Assembly (NCBI RefSeq): GCF_000340965.1
Contig: NZ_ANAY01000002.1
Coordinates: 62,001 to 126,000, forward strand
From: Nocardiopsis kunsanensis DSM 44524
GTDB lineage: Bacteria > Actinomycetota > Actinomycetes > Streptosporangiales > Streptosporangiaceae
Direction: 5' to 3'
Length of the DNA: 64,000 nt
A program made the translations under genes and the position numbers. Every line of letters begins with the position of its first letter. Position 1 is the first letter of the stretch. The notes beneath the pieces are model-generated. The model was given only the letters and a program-made list of their open reading frames with translations. It was not told the origin of the DNA and searched no databases. This document shows positions 25,846-33,949 of the stretch, piece after piece.

Positions 25846-27699
25846 ATGTGTGGAATTGTTGGCTACGTCGGGCCGCAACCGGCGCTCGAGGTCGTTGTGG
25901 ACGGCCTCGCAAGGTTGGAGTACCGCGGATACGACTCCGCGGGTGTGGCTGTGCTGGACAACGGCACGCTGCGCACCGAGAAGCGGGCCGGAAAGCTCGC
26001 CAATCTGCGCCAGGCCCTGGAGGACGACCCCATCGGGGGCGAGGGCGCCGGTATCGGTCACACGCGTTGGGCCACACACGGCGCCCCCAACGACGTCAAC
26101 GCCCACCCACACGTCGATGACGACCGCCGCGTCGCGGTGGTCCACAACGGCATCATCGAGAACTTCTCCGTCCTCCGACAGGAGCTGGAGGACCAGGGCT
26201 GCAAGTTCCTCTCCGAGACCGACACCGAGGTCACCGCACACCTGCTGAACAAGGTGCTCGAGGAGCGGGGCGACGGCGACCTCTCCGGGGCCGTGCGCCA
26301 GGCCTGCAAGCGCTTGGAGGGCGCCTTCACCCTGGTCGCGGTCTCCGTCGACGACCCGGGGCTCGTCGTGGCCGCGCGCCGCAACTCCCCGCTGGTCGTG
26401 GGCCGCGGCCAGGGAGAGAACTTCCTCGCCAGCGACGTCGCCGCATTCATCGCCCACACCCGTGACGCCGTCGAGTTGGGCCAGGACCAGGTCGTGGAGC
26501 TGCGCTCCGACTCGGTCACGGTCACCGACTACGACGGCAACCCGGCCGAGGTCAACGAGTACCACGTCGACTGGGACGCCTCGGCCGCCGAGAAGGGCGG
26601 CTACGACTACTTCATGCTCAAGGAGATCGTCGAGCAGCCCCGCGCGGTCGCAGACACCCTCCTGGGCCGGGTGACCACCGACGGAGCACTGCACCTCGAC
26701 GAGATGCGGTTGACCCCCGAGCAGCTGCGCACCGTCGAGAAGATCGTCATCATCGCGTGCGGGACCTCCTACCACGCGGGCCTCATCGCCAAGTACGCGA
26801 TCGAGCACTGGTGCCGTGTGCCCTGCGAGGTCGAGGTCGCCAGCGAGTTCCGGTACCGGGACCCGATCCTGGACCAGCAGACCCTGGTCATCGCCATCTC
26901 CCAGTCCGGCGAGAGCATGGACACCCTCATGGCGGTGCGTTACGCCCGTGAGCAGCGCGCCCAGGTCCTGGCGATCTGCAACGTCAACGGGTCCACGATC
27001 CCGCGGGAGGCCGACGGTGTGCTTTACACGCACGCGGGCCCCGAGGTCGGTGTGGCCGCGACGAAGACCTTCCTGACGCAGCTGGCCGCCTGTTACCTCA
27101 TCGGCCTGTACCTGGCGCAGGTGCGCGGTCTGAAGTACGGGGACGAGATCAACACGCTCATCGGGCAGCTCGCGACCATGCCCGAGCAGGTCGAGCAGGT
27201 CCTGGACACCGTCGACCCGGTCCGGAAACTGGCGCACTCGCTGGCCGACCAGAGCACAGTGCTGTTCCTGGGCCGCCACGTGGGTTACCCGGTGGCGCTG
27301 GAGGGCGCGCTCAAGCTCAAGGAGCTGGCGTACATGCACGCCGAGGCCTTCGCGGCCGGCGAGCTCAAGCACGGCCCGATCGCGCTGATCGAGGAGGGGC
27401 TGCCCGTCGTCGTGGTGGTCCCCTCCCCCGAGGGCCGGAGCGTGCTGCACGACAAGATCGTCTCCAACATCCAGGAGGTGCGCGCCCGCGGCGCCCGCAC
27501 CATCGTGATCGCGGAGAAGGGTGACGAGGCGGTGCGCCCGTACTCGGACGTCCTCATCGAGATCCCCGCGGTGCCCACGCTGCTGCAGCCGATCGTCTCG
27601 ACGATCCCGATGCAGGTGTTCGCGTGCGAGCTGGCCCTGGCCAAGGGCAACGACGTCGATCAGCCCCGCAACCTCGCCAAGAGCGTGACCGTGGAGTAG
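25846..27699 (+). CDS. glmS: Glucosamine-fructose-6-phosphate aminotransferase (isomerizing)
   Basis: A 617-residue GlmS. The start is ATG at 25846 because Met must precede the catalytic Cys: MCGIVGYVGPQPALEVVVDG. Glutaminase domain (1-240) with RLEYRGYDSAGVAVL, GHTRWATHGAP and HNGIIENF; two SIS domains (about 295-430 and 465-600) with ACGTSYHAGLIAKY, ISQSGESMDTLMA and the C-terminal NLAKSVTVE. It makes glucosamine-6-phosphate from fructose-6-phosphate and glutamine for peptidoglycan. Probably leaderless, with DasR-like sites upstream. Confidence 0.97.
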   Translation: MCGIVGYVGPQPALEVVVDGLARLEYRGYDSAGVAVLDNGTLRTEKRAGKLANLRQALEDDPIGGEGAGIGHTRWATHGAPNDVNAHPHVDDDRRVAVVHNGIIENFSVLRQELEDQGCKFLSETDTEVTAHLLNKVLEERGDGDLSGAVRQACKRLEGAFTLVAVSVDDPGLVVAARRNSPLVVGRGQGENFLASDVAAFIAHTRDAVELGQDQVVELRSDSVTVTDYDGNPAEVNEYHVDWDASAAEKGGYDYFMLKEIVEQPRAVADTLLGRVTTDGALHLDEMRLTPEQLRTVEKIVIIACGTSYHAGLIAKYAIEHWCRVPCEVEVASEFRYRDPILDQQTLVIAISQSGESMDTLMAVRYAREQRAQVLAICNVNGSTIPREADGVLYTHAGPEVGVAATKTFLTQLAACYLIGLYLAQVRGLKYGDEINTLIGQLATMPEQVEQVLDTVDPVRKLAHSLADQSTVLFLGRHVGYPVALEGALKLKELAYMHAEAFAAGELKHGPIALIEEGLPVVVVVPSPEGRSVLHDKIVSNIQEVRARGARTIVIAEKGDEAVRPYSDVLIEIPAVPTLLQPIVSTIPMQVFACELALAKGNDVDQPRNLAKSVTVE

Positions 27700-27716
27700 A
27701 CCGTCGATGCCGGTGG

Positions 27717-27750
27717 GGAGCGGGGTGTGCCTGCGGGTGCGCCCCGCTCC
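27717..27750 (+). terminator. Terminator between glmS and the STAS gene
   Basis: GGAGCGGGG (27717-27725) pairs with CCCCGCTCC (27742-27750), extendable inward by wobble pairs to about 12 bp. It lies between two convergent genes and can serve both directions. Confidence 0.65.
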
Positions 27751-27786
27751 TGCGTGTTCGGGCGCCCGCCGGTGTTCCGGGCGGGG

Positions 27787-28167
27787 TCAGACCTTCTGCC
27801 GGGGCACGCGTGCACGGATGCCCGCGCGGTCGGTGTGTGCTGCCAGTGCGGCGTCGGTGTCGCGGTGGGTGGGCATCACGGAGTGCAGGGAGAGCACGTC
27901 GAGGATGCGGGAGAGCTGTCGGGGCGGGGAGGACAGGCACAGGTGCCGGCTCACACGTGCGGCCTCACGCATCGCTCCGACGAGTGCGTTGACCCCGGAG
28001 GCGTCGATGAAGCCCACGTCACCGAGGTCGGCGACCACACAGCCGTGGGCGGCCTTCTCGGTCAAGCGCGTGTGCACTTCACGCGCGGTCGCGATGTCGA
28101 TCTCACCTTCGAGTTCCACGACGGATATGCCGTCGCAGACGAACTGCTCATGTTCCGTGTCCAGCAC
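27787..28167 (-). CDS. STAS-domain anti-sigma factor antagonist
   Basis: A 126-residue SpoIIAA/RsbV-type protein starting at GTG 28167 with GAGG 7-10 nt upstream. It contains GISVVELEGEIDIATAREV and the phosphorylation loop DVGFIDASGVNALVGAMREA, where the Ser after Asp-Ala is the site used by partner-switching kinases. It sits just downstream of the anti-sigma-type ATPase on the same strand, consistent with a partner-switch pair. The C-terminal tail (RAGIRARVPRQKV) is unconserved. Confidence 0.9.
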   Translation of the reverse strand: MLDTEHEQFVCDGISVVELEGEIDIATAREVHTRLTEKAAHGCVVADLGDVGFIDASGVNALVGAMREAARVSRHLCLSSPPRQLSRILDVLSLHSVMPTHRDTDAALAAHTDRAGIRARVPRQKV

Positions 28168-28339
28168 GGCCGCGCCTCACTCCCGGGTCGAGCACAGGAT
28201 CCCGCCGTCGGGACCCGCTCGGTCAAATGCCGACAAGACTCGACAGCCTACTCGGCCCGGGCGACACAACACGGACGAGCGGGCCCGGCTGTGGAGAGCG
28301 CCCCTGCTTCGCGAGGGGCCATGAGGCCGGGGTGGGAGG

Positions 28340-28894
28340 TCAGACCGGGTCCGGCCCTCCGCAGAGTACCCAGACGACCTTGCCGCCGCCGCGGACCGGG
28401 CTCCAGCCCCATTCCGTTCCGAACGCCGCGATGAGGCCGAGACCGCGGCCGCACTCTGCGAACTGATGGGCGTCCACGGGTACGGGAGCGGAGCCGGAGC
28501 TGTCGGCGACCATGCACACCACGGCGGCCCGGTCACGGAGCAGGCGCATCTGCAGGACGACGGGGGAACGCGCTGGGTCCGCGTCGTCGGGTACGGCATG
28601 GCGGCAGGCGTTGCCGACGAGCTCGGAGACGATGAGGCGCAGGTCCTCCTCGAGAGCGGCCAGTCCCCATCCGCGTGCGGCGTCGGCCGCGAACTCGCGG
28701 GCGTGGCCCACCGAACGAGCCGTGGAGTCGAAGGAGCGCGCCGCCAGATCCTGTGTGCGCGACCTGCCGCCGATGTCGAGTCGGCCGGAGGGCGGATCCC
28801 ACCAGCCGGAGAGGCGGCGGTCGGGGACCCTCACAGCGGAGGGTCGGCTCGGGGATGCCTCGGGAGGGGCCGAAGGCATCAGCTCTGCGTTCAT
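28340..28894 (-). CDS. ATP-binding protein of the anti-sigma (SpoIIAB/RsbW-like) type
   Basis: A 184-residue protein; ATG at 28894 gives MNAELMPSAPPEASPSRPSA, while the longer open frame upstream covers promoter-like DNA. The HATPase core shows SVGHAREFAADAARGWGL, the N-box LRLIVSELVGNACRHA, VADSSGSAPVP in place of the usual D-x-G, and the G-box-like ECGRGLGLIAAFGTEWGW. Such genes sit beside XRE/DUF397 pairs in WhiJ/Aba-type clusters of streptomycetes. A palindromic element lies 57-90 nt before its start. Confidence 0.85.
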   Translation of the reverse strand: MNAELMPSAPPEASPSRPSAVRVPDRRLSGWWDPPSGRLDIGGRSRTQDLAARSFDSTARSVGHAREFAADAARGWGLAALEEDLRLIVSELVGNACRHAVPDDADPARSPVVLQMRLLRDRAAVVCMVADSSGSAPVPVDAHQFAECGRGLGLIAAFGTEWGWSPVRGGGKVVWVLCGGPDPV

Positions 28895-28950
28895 CACGTT
28901 CCTCACGATGTGATGTCGGGTCGCTCGGCCTGTCCTGACGGGGGAGCGTG

Positions 28951-28983
28951 GCTTACATCTGTAAGACACGTCTGCACGTGCAG
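28951..28983. promoter_or_regulatory. Two-palindrome element between the ATPase and XRE genes
   Basis: CTTACATCTGTAAG (28952-28965) is a perfect inverted repeat and is followed by the perfect 12-bp palindrome CTGCACGTGCAG (28972-28983). The same arrangement, with matching spacing, recurs at 30378-30409 before the DUF397 gene. It lies between the divergent ATPase and XRE genes and could regulate both. Confidence 0.55.
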
Positions 28984-29142
28984 CATGATGTCCGGGTAAG
29001 ACTATAGGACGAACTGACCGTATTGGTAGGCCTGGGAGCGAGAATTCGCGCATCAGCCCCAGCATTGACATCAACATCAAGACAGGACAGACAGCGCGAA
29101 AGCCCTATGCAGCACGCTCTGTCCACAATGGAAACTCGTCGT

Positions 29143-29148
29143 TATACT
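29143..29148 (+). promoter_or_regulatory. Possible -10 element of the XRE gene
   Basis: TATACT lies 41 nt upstream of the TTG start of the XRE gene in an otherwise GC-rich stretch. The -35 region (about 29120-29125, TGTCCA) is a poor match, so this is only suggestive. Confidence 0.3.
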
Positions 29149-29188
29149 GGGCAGCTGCTTGCCCAGAAGCCGCCACAGGGAGGGCCCC

Positions 29189-30100
29189 TTGACCACCGAC
29201 CAGGCCCAGGATTTGCAGGTCAACGAGGATTTCCTGGCCAATTCCAGCGGCGGCCCGACCGTGCTGCGCATTCTTCTCGGCACCCAACTGCGCCGCTTGC
29301 GCAAGAACAAGGAGATTTCCCGCCACGACGCCGGGTACGCCATCCGCGCCTCCCACGCCAAGATCAGCAGGATGGAGCTCGGCCAGGTGAGCTTCAAACG
29401 GCGCGACGTCGATGACCTGCTGAAGCTCTACGGCGTCGACGACCCCGAACAGCGTGAGGCGCTCCTGGGGCTGATCTCCAGCGCCAACGCACAGGGGTGG
29501 TGGCACAAGTACGGCGACGTGCTCCCCCAGTGGTTCGGTGTGTACGTGGGCCTGGAGGAGGCCGCGTCGATGATCCGCACCTTCGAGGTGCAGTTCGTAC
29601 CGGGTCTGTTGCAGACCGAGGAGTACGCACGCGCGGTCATCAACCTGTCGAGCACCACCCGCTCGAAGGACGACGTCACCGATCGGGTGGACATGCGGAT
29701 GCACAGGCAAACGCGCTTGCACGATCCGGACGCACCCCACCTGTGGGCCGTTGTCGACGAAGGTGTCCTGCACCGCCCCTACGGCGACAACGCGACGATG
29801 CGCGGGCAGATCGAGCACCTCATCGAGATGAACCGCCGTCCCAACATCACGGTGCAGATCGCCACGTTCGACATCGGTGGGCACCCGGCTGCCGGCGGCC
29901 CCTTCAGCATCCTGCGCTTCCCCACGCCGCAGCTGCCGGACGTGGTCTATCTGGAGCAGTTGAGCAGTGCGTTGTACTTCGACAAGTACGACGACACCCA
30001 CCGGTACGCGCAGACGATGGACCACCTGGCCACACAGGCGCCGACGCCGGACCGTACCGAGGAGATCCTCCGACCGTTCCTGAAGCGCTACGGCACCTGA
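29189..30100 (+). CDS. XRE-family regulator with DUF5753 domain
   Basis: A 303-residue Scr1/WhiJ-type protein. TTG at 29189 is preferred as it has AGGGAGG 5 nt upstream; the frame also opens at a TTG at 29159. HTH (about 25-80): LRILLGTQLRRLRKNKEISR and IRASHAKISRMELGQV. DUF5753 (about 105-295): EAASMIRTFEVQFVPGLLQT, EEYARAVI, VVDEGVLHRPYG, and NITVQIATFDIGGHPAAGGPF. These proteins pair with DUF397 proteins, as the gene at 30579 here, and control development or antibiotic synthesis in streptomycetes. Confidence 0.9.
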   Translation: MTTDQAQDLQVNEDFLANSSGGPTVLRILLGTQLRRLRKNKEISRHDAGYAIRASHAKISRMELGQVSFKRRDVDDLLKLYGVDDPEQREALLGLISSANAQGWWHKYGDVLPQWFGVYVGLEEAASMIRTFEVQFVPGLLQTEEYARAVINLSSTTRSKDDVTDRVDMRMHRQTRLHDPDAPHLWAVVDEGVLHRPYGDNATMRGQIEHLIEMNRRPNITVQIATFDIGGHPAAGGPFSILRFPTPQLPDVVYLEQLSSALYFDKYDDTHRYAQTMDHLATQAPTPDRTEEILRPFLKRYGT

Positions 30101-30377
30101 CCCCCGCCCCCCGCACGCCCCCCGCACGCCCGAACCGCTCTGTCCCGCCCCGGCAGGTCGGCACCCCCACCGGTCCGCCGCCCAGCGGTTCCGTGCACCC
30201 TCTTCGACTACCCCCGGTTCCCGGAGTGTTACCGAGAGCGGAGAAGAGGTCTCCGAAGCATCCGCCTCCGGCCACGGGTGAGAAACAATTCTGGAACCCG
30301 GCACCGACCACGCTGCGCGTGCGTCGGCTCTGACATGGGGATCCGCCACCGCATGACCCGAGGGTCCACGTGTATGT
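30101..30377. other. Intergenic stretch without a supported gene
   Basis: C-rich low-complexity sequence follows the XRE stop, with no convincing frame, start signal or hairpin. With 30410-30578 it makes a 478-bp gap that carries only the palindromic element described separately. Confidence 0.5.
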
Positions 30378-30419
30378 GCTTACAGAAGTAATCACGAATG
30401 CACGTGCATCGACTACGCT
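30378..30419 (+). promoter_or_regulatory. Second copy of the two-palindrome element, with a -10, before DUF397 gene
   Basis: GCTTACAGAAGTAA is followed by the 12-bp palindrome ATGCACGTGCAT (30398-30409), mirroring the element at 28951-28983 with one base less spacing. TACGCT at 30414-30419 immediately after it is a plausible -10, so the palindrome would sit inside the core promoter. The DUF397 start codon is 160 nt further down. Confidence 0.5.
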
Positions 30420-30578
30420 GTGCCGAACGCCGTGGTCGATGAAGCCCCGACCGGACGTGCTCCGTGTGCCCCCCGGGGCCGCCCCGGACGATCTCGGTGA
30501 CCGAACTACGGGCGCGGCGGGCTCCTGCCGCGTGTGGACACCCCGCTCACCAGTCCACAGATGTTCCAGGAGGTTGAG

Positions 30579-30812
30579 ATGCAGGTCTACAACGGCGTTC
30601 CGGCAGACAGTCTGCCGATGGTCGACTGGACCAAGAGCAGTTGGAGCAACCCCGACGGGAACTGCGTCGAGGTCGCGACCCTGCCCGGCGGTGACATCGC
30701 TGTCCGCAACTCCCGTGATCCGGAGGGACCTGCGCTGGTCTACACCCCCGACGAGATCAGAGCCTTCGTGCGCGGCGCCAAGACCGGCGACTTCGACGCA
30801 CTGTTGACCTGA
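30579..30812 (+). CDS. DUF397 domain protein
   Basis: A 77-residue protein starting MQVYNGVPADSLPMVDW, with AGGAGG 7 nt before the ATG. The DUF397 signature is clear: WTKSSWSNPDGNCVEVATLP, GGDIAVRNSRDPEGPALVYT and a terminal helix DEIRAFVRGAKTGDFD. These small proteins act with XRE/DUF5753 regulators, often as their antagonists. It lies downstream of the XRE gene on the same strand with its own promoter-like region. Confidence 0.92.
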   Translation: MQVYNGVPADSLPMVDWTKSSWSNPDGNCVEVATLPGGDIAVRNSRDPEGPALVYTPDEIRAFVRGAKTGDFDALLT

Positions 30813-30930
30813 CACCCGGCCGCACCGCGGCCTTCCGAGACCATCCCGGGAAACCGTGTCCGCCGATGGCCCCTGCGACCCGCCCACGGTCGCGGAGCAG
30901 GCCAGTTCCGTCCTCGGCCGGGCACACGAC

Positions 30931-30962
30931 GGAGCCCGGCACCTGTGCAGGTGCCGGGCTCC
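30931..30962. terminator. Perfect 15-bp bidirectional terminator
   Basis: GGAGCCCGGCACCTG (30931-30945) and CAGGTGCCGGGCTCC (30948-30962) form a perfect stem with a 2-nt centre. It separates the convergent DUF397 and KamA-like genes. Confidence 0.8.
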
Positions 30963-30993
30963 GCTGTCTCGTCGGCACCGTACCGACGGTCGC

Positions 30994-31023
30994 CGCCCCG
31001 GGCCCCGGACTCTCGCCCGGGGC
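30994..31023 (-). terminator. Hairpin just after the KamA-like gene
   Basis: GCCCCGGGC pairs with GCCCGGGGC across an 11-12 nt loop, about 10 nt beyond the stop at 31033. With the stem at 30931 it gives a double terminator. Confidence 0.6.
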
Positions 31024-31032
31024 CCTTGCCCG

Positions 31033-32397
31033 TTACAGGCGGGGCAGGTCGACCAACCCGTTGGAACCTCCCTCGGGGACCGTCTCCCACGGGAAGTGGG
31101 TGGCGCCCAGAGCGGGTTTGAGGTCGAACAGCCAAGCGGCGTTCTCGTCGTACTCGGCGAAGAAGGGCCGGCCGACCAGTTCGGGGTCACGGGCCTGGAT
31201 GAAGTGCAGGACGAACACCTTCTCCCCCGCGACCTCGGTGACCCCGTCGATGCACACCTTGCCGGGTGTGGCCGACATCGAGGGCCCGCGCACGGTCCGG
31301 GCCAGGCCCGAGACACGTTGGTAAGCGTTGCGGAAGATGTCGTAGGCCTCGGCGAGCGGCACCGCGAAGTAGTCCTGCGGGCCGGTGTCGCGCTCGACGA
31401 ACATGTAGTACGGCACCATGCCGTGGCGCACGTGGGTACGCCACATGGTCTCCCAGGTACCCGGGTCGTCGTTGATCGTGCGGATCAGCGGCGCCTGGGT
31501 ACGGATGACCGCACCGGTGTTGCGGACACGGCGGACCGCTTCCTGGACCAGGTCCGGCGCCATCTCGTTCGGGTGCGAGAAGTGGGCCATGAACGCGAGG
31601 TTCTTGCCCGACTCCACGACCTTCTCGAACAGGCGCAGGGTGTCGTCGGCGTCCGGGTCGGTCACGAAACGCTGCGGCCAGTAGCCCAGCGCCTTGGTCC
31701 CGATCCGGATGGCCTCCAGGTGCTCGATCTCCAGCAGCGGCTCGATGTACCTGGAGATCACGCCCTCGCCCATGATCATGGGGTCGCCACCGGTGAAGAG
31801 CACACTGGTGATCTCGGGGTGCGAACGCACGTACTCGACCATCTGGTCGATCTCGCTGGAGGCGAACTTCAGGTCGGCGTCGCCCACGAACTGTGCCCAG
31901 CGGAAGCAGTAGGTGCAGTACGCGTGGCACGTCTGCCCCTGTTTCGGGAAGAAGAGCACCGTCTCGTTGTACTTGTGCTGGATCCCCGGGATCGGTTCTT
32001 CGTTCCCCATGGTCGGCACGTTGAGGTCCATCTGGCCCGCCGGGTGCGGGTTCAGCTGGGCACGGACCTCGTTGGCGGCCTCGTTGAGCTCTTTGCGCTT
32101 GGCCCCGGCGCTCAGCAGGTCGGCGATCCGGGACACGTCCTCCTTCGGCAACATGTCGGCCTGCGGGAAGACGAGACGGTAGATCGGATCGTCGGGCGCG
32201 GCATCCCAGTCGATCAGCTCGTCGACGACGTAGCTGTTGACCCGGAACGGCAGCACAGTGGCCACCGCCTGCACCGCGAGCCGCTCGTCTGCTGCGAGAC
32301 CGGCTCGCGCCGTGAGCTCGTCAAGGTGTTTCGTCGTGTAGGCACGAAACCGACGTCCGGCGGACGGGGACTGTGCCGCGTCTGGCGTAACGCTCAC
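31033..32397 (-). CDS. KamA-family radical SAM protein (lysine 2,3-aminomutase-like)
   Basis: A 454-residue radical SAM protein; GTG start with GGAGAGGAGAGG directly upstream. The iron-sulfur motif is QTCHAYCTYCFRW (CxxxCxxC), followed by ITSVLFTGGDPMIMGEG (GGDP), AIRIGTKALGYWPQRF and VIRTQAPLIRTINDDPG. In true lysine 2,3-aminomutases the PLP lysine lies in DAPGGGGK; here the aligned stretch is GPSMSATPGK, keeping Lys but losing the Asp that binds the substrate amine. It therefore likely acts on another amino acid or substrate. No partner gene is adjacent, the neighbour plsX being divergent. Confidence 0.8.
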   Translation of the reverse strand: MSVTPDAAQSPSAGRRFRAYTTKHLDELTARAGLAADERLAVQAVATVLPFRVNSYVVDELIDWDAAPDDPIYRLVFPQADMLPKEDVSRIADLLSAGAKRKELNEAANEVRAQLNPHPAGQMDLNVPTMGNEEPIPGIQHKYNETVLFFPKQGQTCHAYCTYCFRWAQFVGDADLKFASSEIDQMVEYVRSHPEITSVLFTGGDPMIMGEGVISRYIEPLLEIEHLEAIRIGTKALGYWPQRFVTDPDADDTLRLFEKVVESGKNLAFMAHFSHPNEMAPDLVQEAVRRVRNTGAVIRTQAPLIRTINDDPGTWETMWRTHVRHGMVPYYMFVERDTGPQDYFAVPLAEAYDIFRNAYQRVSGLARTVRGPSMSATPGKVCIDGVTEVAGEKVFVLHFIQARDPELVGRPFFAEYDENAAWLFDLKPALGATHFPWETVPEGGSNGLVDLPRL

Positions 32398-32762
32398 GCC
32401 TCTCCTCTCCTGGCGAATAGGGCAGGGCTCCCGAATCGGGTTGATTCAGGCAGCCCAGACCCGGTGGTCGCGTCACGGTACGGGCCGCGCGAACCACCGG
32501 GTGCGGTTCATTCGGTTGTCATGTGGCCCCGGAGACCATCGCGCTCCCCGACACCAACGCGCGGGCATACCCCGGATAGAGCCCTTGTACCCACTTACGC
32601 GAAAAAACTGATCCTAACGGGACATACCGGAAGCATCCTCGCAGAAGCCCCTGAGCGCAGGGCACACCGGACCCCAGAGCCCACAAACGCACCACCTCCC
32701 ACGCCGGATACCGTGGCTGCGCAACACCGGAGGCGAGCCCGAACCCTGGAGGACACACCCCC
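32398..32762. other. Divergent intergenic region between the KamA-like gene and plsX
   Basis: No gene seen; rpmF, often found before plsX, is absent. An inverted repeat CCCGGTGGT (32460-32468) / ACCACCGGG (32493-32501) surrounds a 24-nt loop. The AT-richer patch ACGCGAAAAAACTGATCCTA (about 32598-32617) may hold the plsX promoter. Confidence 0.4.
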
Positions 32763-33848
32763 TTGAGCGGCACACCCGAACTCGAGTTGGCAGGCCCCGG
32801 CAGCGCCCTGCCGGTCGTCGCCGTCGACGCCATGGGTGGGGACCACGGGCCGGAGGAGGCCGTCCGGGGCGCCGTCACCGCGGTACGCGAATTCGGCCTG
32901 CGGGCCCTGCTGGTGGGACGGCGCACCGAGGTCGCCTCCCTGCTGTCCGAGCACGACGCCCTGCGGGAAGTACCCGTCGTGCACGCCGAGGACGCGCTGG
33001 AGATGCACGAGGGCGCCCTGGCCAGCTGGCGCCGCCCGCGCTCCAGCGTCGCCGTCGCCTGCCACCTGATCAGGCGCGGCCTCGCCCACGCCCTGGTCTC
33101 GGCCGGCACCACCGGCGGGATCGTGGCCACCTCGACGGTACGGCTGCGTACCCAGAGCGGGGTCGTACGTCCGGCACTGGCGGTCCCGCTGCCGACCGGC
33201 GAGAAACCCACGGTCCTGTTGGACGCCGGCGCCACCGCCGATGCCAAACCCGAGATGCTGGTGCAGTTCGCACACCTGGGCAGCGCCTACGCCCGGACCG
33301 CGTTCGGCATGCACCGGCCCACCGTCGGCCTGTTGACCATCGGTTCGGAGCCGGGCAAGGGCAACAAGCTGACCCGCAAGGCCGGAGAGCTGCTCACCGC
33401 GGCCGGGGAGTCCGGAGCCCTCGACTTCCACGGCAACATCGAAGGGCACGACCTGCTGACCCGCGCGGTCGACGTCGTGGTCGCCGACGGCCACTCCGGC
33501 AACATTGCCCTGAAGACGGTCGAGGGCACCGCGTCGTTCGCGATGTCGGCGGTGCGCGAGGCCCTGACCGCCACCCCGCTGGCCAAGGCGGGGACCTTCT
33601 TCCAACGGCGTTCCCTGCGCGAGCTGCGCGACCGCTTCGACAGCGAGACCTACGGCGGCGCGGCCCTGCTCGGCCTCCACGGGACCGTCGTCATCGCACA
33701 CGGGTCCAGCCGCGCCCCCGGGATCGCCCACGCCTGCCACCTGGCCCACGATCTGGCCGCCGGGCGTATGGACGAGCAGGTCCGCCGACGCGTGCAGCAC
33801 CGCCAGAGCAGCTGGTTCAACCGTTTCGCCCAGCACGAGGAGCGCTGA
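32763..33848 (+). CDS. plsX: Phosphate acyltransferase PlsX
   Basis: A 361-residue PlsX. The start is TTG at 32763, with GGAGGA about 9 nt before it. Motifs: PVVAVDAMGGDHGPEEAVRG, SAGTTGGIVA (family SAGNTGA), GNIEGHDLL and VVVADGHSGNIALKTVEG. It converts acyl-ACP to acyl-phosphate, the first step of phosphatidic acid synthesis in most bacteria. The C-terminus is longer and more Arg/Gln-rich than usual (RRRVQHRQSSWFNRFAQHEE). The gene is followed by argS after 101 nt rather than by rnc or fabD. Confidence 0.9.
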   Translation: MSGTPELELAGPGSALPVVAVDAMGGDHGPEEAVRGAVTAVREFGLRALLVGRRTEVASLLSEHDALREVPVVHAEDALEMHEGALASWRRPRSSVAVACHLIRRGLAHALVSAGTTGGIVATSTVRLRTQSGVVRPALAVPLPTGEKPTVLLDAGATADAKPEMLVQFAHLGSAYARTAFGMHRPTVGLLTIGSEPGKGNKLTRKAGELLTAAGESGALDFHGNIEGHDLLTRAVDVVVADGHSGNIALKTVEGTASFAMSAVREALTATPLAKAGTFFQRRSLRELRDRFDSETYGGAALLGLHGTVVIAHGSSRAPGIAHACHLAHDLAAGRMDEQVRRRVQHRQSSWFNRFAQHEER

Positions 33849-33949
33849 GTACGGGGGTCGCCGCCTCCGCGGGACCGGCCCCTCGCACCGGGCTGTGGAG
33901 CACCCCACATACGTCGGGAAGGCCCCGTCCGGTCGGTACTCTGGAAGGC

